This document shows, piece by piece, positions 6,853 through 8,768 of a stretch of DNA of 8,768 nt (within the stretch, counting starts at the first letter, position 1; every line of letters starts with the position of its first letter). The stretch spans positions 1 to 8,768 of the forward strand of contig JAOPUY010000225.1 of the NCBI GenBank assembly GCA_025963265.1, written 5' to 3'. The notes beneath the pieces are model-generated. The model saw only the letters and a list, made by a program, of their open reading frames with translations, did not search any database and was not told the DNA's origin. A program made the translations under genes and the position numbers. The stretch comes from Frankiales bacterium (lineage in GTDB: Bacteria; Actinomycetota; Actinomycetes; Mycobacteriales; Jatrophihabitantaceae).

Positions 6853-7036
6853 AGGGTGACGATCCCTTCCGTGAAAATGCGGGTGCGGTGTTAAAGTGGA
6901 GGGGTCCTCCGATAACTATACGGAGGCAGCCTCCGGTTAACCAAATCGACTGACCTAGATCGACCAAAGCCCCGCCCCAAACCCCCGTAACGACCCGAAG
7001 CGATCCGGAGCCCGACGCGAAAGGAGCGAACCGCCA
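6853..7036. other. Divergent intergenic region between exporter and its regulator
   Basis: It holds the operator cluster described at 6898-6940 and, next to the regulator, the ribosome binding site AAGGAG at 7021-7026, ten bases before ATG 7037. The stretch 6941-7020 shows no further strong symmetry or gene; the promoter for the regulator must lie here or in the operator region but no good box pair was found. Confidence 0.6.
6898..6940. promoter_or_regulatory. MFS promoter with overlapping TetR-type operator repeats
   Basis: Inside the 184-bp divergent gap lies a cluster of symmetric sequence. The strongest element is CGGAGGCAGCCTCCG at 6921-6935, 6-bp arms with a 3-base centre, whose outer TA pairs extend the symmetry. 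A second repeat, GGAGGGGTCCTCC, is at 6898-6910, and the facing half sites CCTCCG (6906-6911) and CGGAGG (6921-6926) frame the AT-rich ATAACTATA. On the minus strand TTAACC (6940-6935), a 16-base spacer and TAGTTA (6918-6913) make a plausible promoter for the exporter, with the main palindrome between -35 and -10, a classic TetR repression layout. The roles are inferred. Confidence 0.6.
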
Positions 7037-7678
7037 ATGACTCAGGTGGCCGGACTTACCGGCTCGGAGCCGGTCACCGGCGCGTTGTCGCGCCGGCCCA
7101 AACGCGCCGACGCGCGCCGCAACTACGACAAGCTGATCGAGGCGGCCCGCACCGCGTTCACCGAGCATGGCGTGGACGCCTCCCTGGAAGACGTCGCCCG
7201 CCGCGCAGGGGTCGGGATCGGGACGTTGTACCGGAACTTTCCGTCCCGGCAGGAACTGCTCGAGGCGACCTACTTAGAAGAAGTGCAGGCGCTGTGCGAG
7301 TCCGCCGAGCAGTTCGCCGACGCCGAGCCCTGGGACGCCCTGGTCGGCTGGTTGAACCGCTTCGCCGCCTACGCCACCACCAAAAAGGCGCTCTCCGCTG
7401 AGCTGCTGGCCACCATCGGCGCAGAGTCCGATGTCTTTCGCGGCTGCCACGACGCGATCTTCGAGGCCGGTGAGCCGTTGTTGGCGCGGGCCCAGCAGGC
7501 GGGCGTGGTCCGTCCGGACGTCGGCTTCGCCGATGCCGTCCGGCTGGTCAGCGGCATCTCGATGGTGCGGATGCAGCAGCCCGAGCAAACCGAGCACCTG
7601 CTCGCCCTCGCGCTCGACGGCCTGCGGTACCGGCCCGACCCGGTTGCCGCCGACGCGAACGGGGCGGCGGCGGGCTAG
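7037..7678 (+). CDS. TetR-family repressor, probable regulator of the divergent MFS exporter (213 aa)
   Basis: ATG 7037 is preceded by AAGGAG at a good distance. Residues 1-24 are a variable arm, and the DNA-binding domain spans about 25-80 with the helix-turn-helix SLEDVARRAGVGIGTLYRNF (49-68) followed by PSRQELLEATY. The ligand domain carries the PWDALVGWLNRFAAYATTKKAL stretch (split here at residues about 97-120 for reference), a pattern common in TetR proteins with an SbtR-like C-terminal domain in actinobacteria. The divergent pairing with a DHA2 exporter and the symmetric sites between them point to local drug-responsive repression and probably autoregulation. It is not similar in its ligand domain to the mftR-like protein of this window, so they are unlikely to be duplicates. 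Its stop shares CTAG with the convergent small membrane gene. Confidence 0.9.
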   Translation: MTQVAGLTGSEPVTGALSRRPKRADARRNYDKLIEAARTAFTEHGVDASLEDVARRAGVGIGTLYRNFPSRQELLEATYLEEVQALCESAEQFADAEPWDALVGWLNRFAAYATTKKALSAELLATIGAESDVFRGCHDAIFEAGEPLLARAQQAGVVRPDVGFADAVRLVSGISMVRMQQPEQTEHLLALALDGLRYRPDPVAADANGAAAG

Positions 7679-8112
7679 CGGCCGATCTTGCTCTCGCGCG
7701 AGAGCAGCGCATCCACGACCAACCCGATGCCGATGGCCAGCATCCAGACGTCCTTGGCGACGGCCGTGCCCGCCTGGGTCGGCCGCGGGTCGCCCGGCGG
7801 GTGCATGCCCGGCGTCTTCCACCACATGCCCAGCATCGAGCCCGAGAAGCCGGCCAAGCCGGCGCCGGCCACCCCGGCGGGCACCATCGGGGTCAACAAC
7901 GCCCCGCCGAGGGCGACCTCGCCGAGGGCCAACAGCTTCAGGAATTTCTTGGGCTCGATCGCCGCCAAGCCCGGGTAGGCCCCGGCCGCCATGCCGTGAA
8001 GAGCCTGCGCCGTCTGCTCGTCGCCCTTCAGCTTGCTCAGGCCCGAGTTGAGAATGAATGCCCCGGTCGCGATCCGACCAGGTGCTCTGCGTAAACGTGC
8101 CGCCAACGACAT
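7675..8112 (-). CDS. Small DoxX-like membrane protein (145 aa)
   Basis: A strong AGGAGG (complement of 8118-8123) lies five bases before ATG 8112. The protein starts with a basic SLAARLRRAPGRIATGAF segment and the phrase ILNSGLSKL, typical of DoxX/DoxX-like proteins in actinobacteria. Hydrophobic segments follow at about 57-75 (KLLALGEVALGGALL), 77-96 (VPAGVAGAGLAGFSG) and 117-136 (DVWMLAIGIGLVVDALL), giving about four membrane helices. A polar loop WKTPGMHPPGDPRP sits between the last two. The biochemical role is not known; relatives are often annotated only as DoxX family or hypothetical membrane protein. It is divergent from the 86-residue gene across a 74-bp gap. Confidence 0.75.
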   Translation of the reverse strand: MSLAARLRRAPGRIATGAFILNSGLSKLKGDEQTAQALHGMAAGAYPGLAAIEPKKFLKLLALGEVALGGALLTPMVPAGVAGAGLAGFSGSMLGMWWKTPGMHPPGDPRPTQAGTAVAKDVWMLAIGIGLVVDALLSRESKIGR

Positions 8113-8186
8113 GTGAACCTCCTGCCCTCAGGCTAGCGAAGACTGCTGCGACAATGATGGCCGGACGAGACAAGTGGGAGAGCTAG
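8113..8186. other. Short divergent gap between DoxX-like gene and 86-aa gene
   Basis: Only the two ribosome binding sites are clear here. The promoters of both genes should lie in these 74 bases, but no box pair close to consensus was found. Confidence 0.4.
8118..8123 (-). promoter_or_regulatory. Strong ribosome binding site of the DoxX-like gene
   Basis: On the minus strand AGGAGG stands five bases before ATG at 8112, the best match to the anti-Shine-Dalgarno sequence in the window, and it fixes that start. Confidence 0.7.
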
Positions 8187-8447
8187 ATGACTAAACGCCC
8201 GACCTGGACGTACTCCGGAGCCGTTCCCCTCATCGGCGACCTGTCGGCGCTGGAGTCAGAGTTGCACACCGGGCGGATCGAGGCGGTCGAGCTCGGCTAC
8301 CGCGCGGAGCCGGACTCAATCGACGTGCAGGAGGCCATGTTGGTCGGCGAGGACCACCTGATCTCAGCCGAGGAAGCCGAGGCGCAAGGCGTGCCGTTCG
8401 TCCCCACCCACACCCGCTTCATCATGAGCTGGCCCGGCGAGAGCTGA
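8187..8447 (+). CDS. Conserved-looking small hypothetical protein (86 aa)
   Basis: I do not recognise this protein. ATG 8187 is preceded by GGGAG at 8176-8180 with six bases between, and the codon use matches its neighbours (strong G/C in third positions), so it is very likely translated. It is soluble, acidic, with no signal peptide, no cysteine and no membrane segment. It begins with TKRPTWTYSGAVPLIG, a mixed-charge middle part GYRAEPDSIDVQEAM, a short acidic helix SAEEAEAQG and a hydrophobic end HTRFIMSWPGES. It is divergent from the DoxX-like gene and ends three bases from the stop of the convergent flavoprotein gene. No function is proposed. Confidence 0.75.
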   Translation: MTKRPTWTYSGAVPLIGDLSALESELHTGRIEAVELGYRAEPDSIDVQEAMLVGEDHLISAEEAEAQGVPFVPTHTRFIMSWPGES

Positions 8448-8450
8448 GGC

Positions 8451-8768
8451 TCAGGCGTTGGCTTTCTCGCTCAGCGCCCGGGCCGTGTCGACGGCCGCCC
8501 GGTTGGCTTTGACGAGTTCGGCCCGGCTCCGATCGATCTGATCGGCCAAGGCCGGGACGTCCTCGGCCAGGGTCAGGCTGGTGGAGATCAGCGTGAGGTC
8601 CATGCCCAGCGAGGTGCCCAAGATGAGCTGCAGCACCGGCACCCCGTGGTCCCAGCCCTCGGTCGCGGTGCCGGTGTCATAGGAGGCGCCGCGGCTGGTC
8701 ACCACCACGACCGGACGGCCGGCCATGGGCTGGCTGGCCACGTCGAACGGCGCGGTCACGCCGGGCAC
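8451..8768 (-). CDS. FMN-dependent NADH-azoreductase-like flavoprotein, C-terminal part, cut by window edge
   Basis: The frame enters from the right edge and ends in TGA (complement of 8451-8453), leaving 105-106 residues. The edge codon GTG is unlikely to be the start, since this is mid-domain sequence. The stretch MAGRPVVVVTSRGASY (15-30) followed by GWDHGVPVLQLILGTSLGMD is the second half of the flavodoxin-like fold of AzoR-type enzymes, with VVTSRG as the strand and flavin-side loop and WDH typical of actinobacterial members. Such enzymes reduce quinones or azo dyes using NAD(P)H and bound FMN; the true substrate here is unknown. The C-terminal helix (LADQIDRSRAELVKANRAAV) closes the domain. 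The N-terminal FMN-phosphate motif is outside the window, so the family is likely and the exact class less certain. Confidence 0.75.
   Translation of the reverse strand: MPGVTAPFDVASQPMAGRPVVVVTSRGASYDTGTATEGWDHGVPVLQLILGTSLGMDLTLISTSLTLAEDVPALADQIDRSRAELVKANRAAVDTARALSEKANA

Noticed and set aside
5534..6894. Frames on both strands inside the MFS exporter
   Set aside because: All are shadows of the exporter, whose membrane segments and MFS motifs are continuous in one frame.
8443..8454. CTGAG-G-CTCAG repeat between the 86-aa gene and the flavoprotein gene as a terminator
   Set aside because: Arms of five bases with a single-base centre cannot form a stable loop and no T-run follows. It mostly reflects the facing stop codons.
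1..8768. CRISPR array, tRNA, rRNA or mobile element
   Set aside because: No regular direct repeats, no tRNA-like cloverleaf sequence, and no transposase or integrase motif were seen on either strand.

Overview
This is a high-G+C, densely packed window typical of an actinobacterial chromosome: third codon positions are almost all G or C, GTG and ATG starts occur beside GGAGG-type ribosome binding sites, and long antisense shadow frames run opposite the real genes. No rRNA, tRNA, CRISPR array, insertion sequence or integrase was seen. The genus cannot be fixed from the sequence.

Layout. Bases 2-1147 (+) hold the 3' part of a metal-dependent amidohydrolase (Amidohydro_3/YtcJ-like). It converges, with stop codons overlapping, on a TetR-family gene that looks like the mycofactocin regulator mftR (1144-1845, -). 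A 100-bp AT-rich divergent promoter region follows, then a tightly coupled three-gene operon: mftE (creatininase-type peptidase, 1946-2656), mftF (glycosyltransferase 2 with a small N-terminal winged-helix-like domain, 2691-4130) and mftD (FMN-dependent alpha-hydroxy-acid-dehydrogenase-like enzyme, 4127-5341). These are the late tailoring enzymes of mycofactocin, a peptide-derived redox cofactor. MftE releases the C-terminal Val-Tyr-derived AHDP from the modified precursor, MftD oxidises AHDP to premycofactocin, and MftF adds the sugar chain.

The main observation is what is missing. In the usual mycobacterial order mftR-A-B-C-D-E-F, the precursor (mftA), its recognition partner (mftB) and the radical SAM enzyme (mftC) lie between mftR and mftD. 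Here mftR sits directly against mftE, the order is E-F-D, and A, B and C are not in the window. The pathway therefore looks split, with a late-stage module that carries its own regulator.

Bases 5338-7678 hold a separate, self-regulated efflux module: a 14-TM DHA2-type MFS exporter (-) divergent from its own TetR regulator (+), with strong inverted repeats in the shared promoter region. Bases 7675-8768 hold a small DoxX-like membrane protein (-), an unrecognised 86-residue protein (+), and the C-terminal part of an FMN-dependent NADH-azoreductase-like flavoprotein (-) that runs off the right edge. Three of the four convergent gene pairs overlap by exactly four bases at their stop codons and the fourth is separated by three bases, leaving no room for conventional intergenic terminators.
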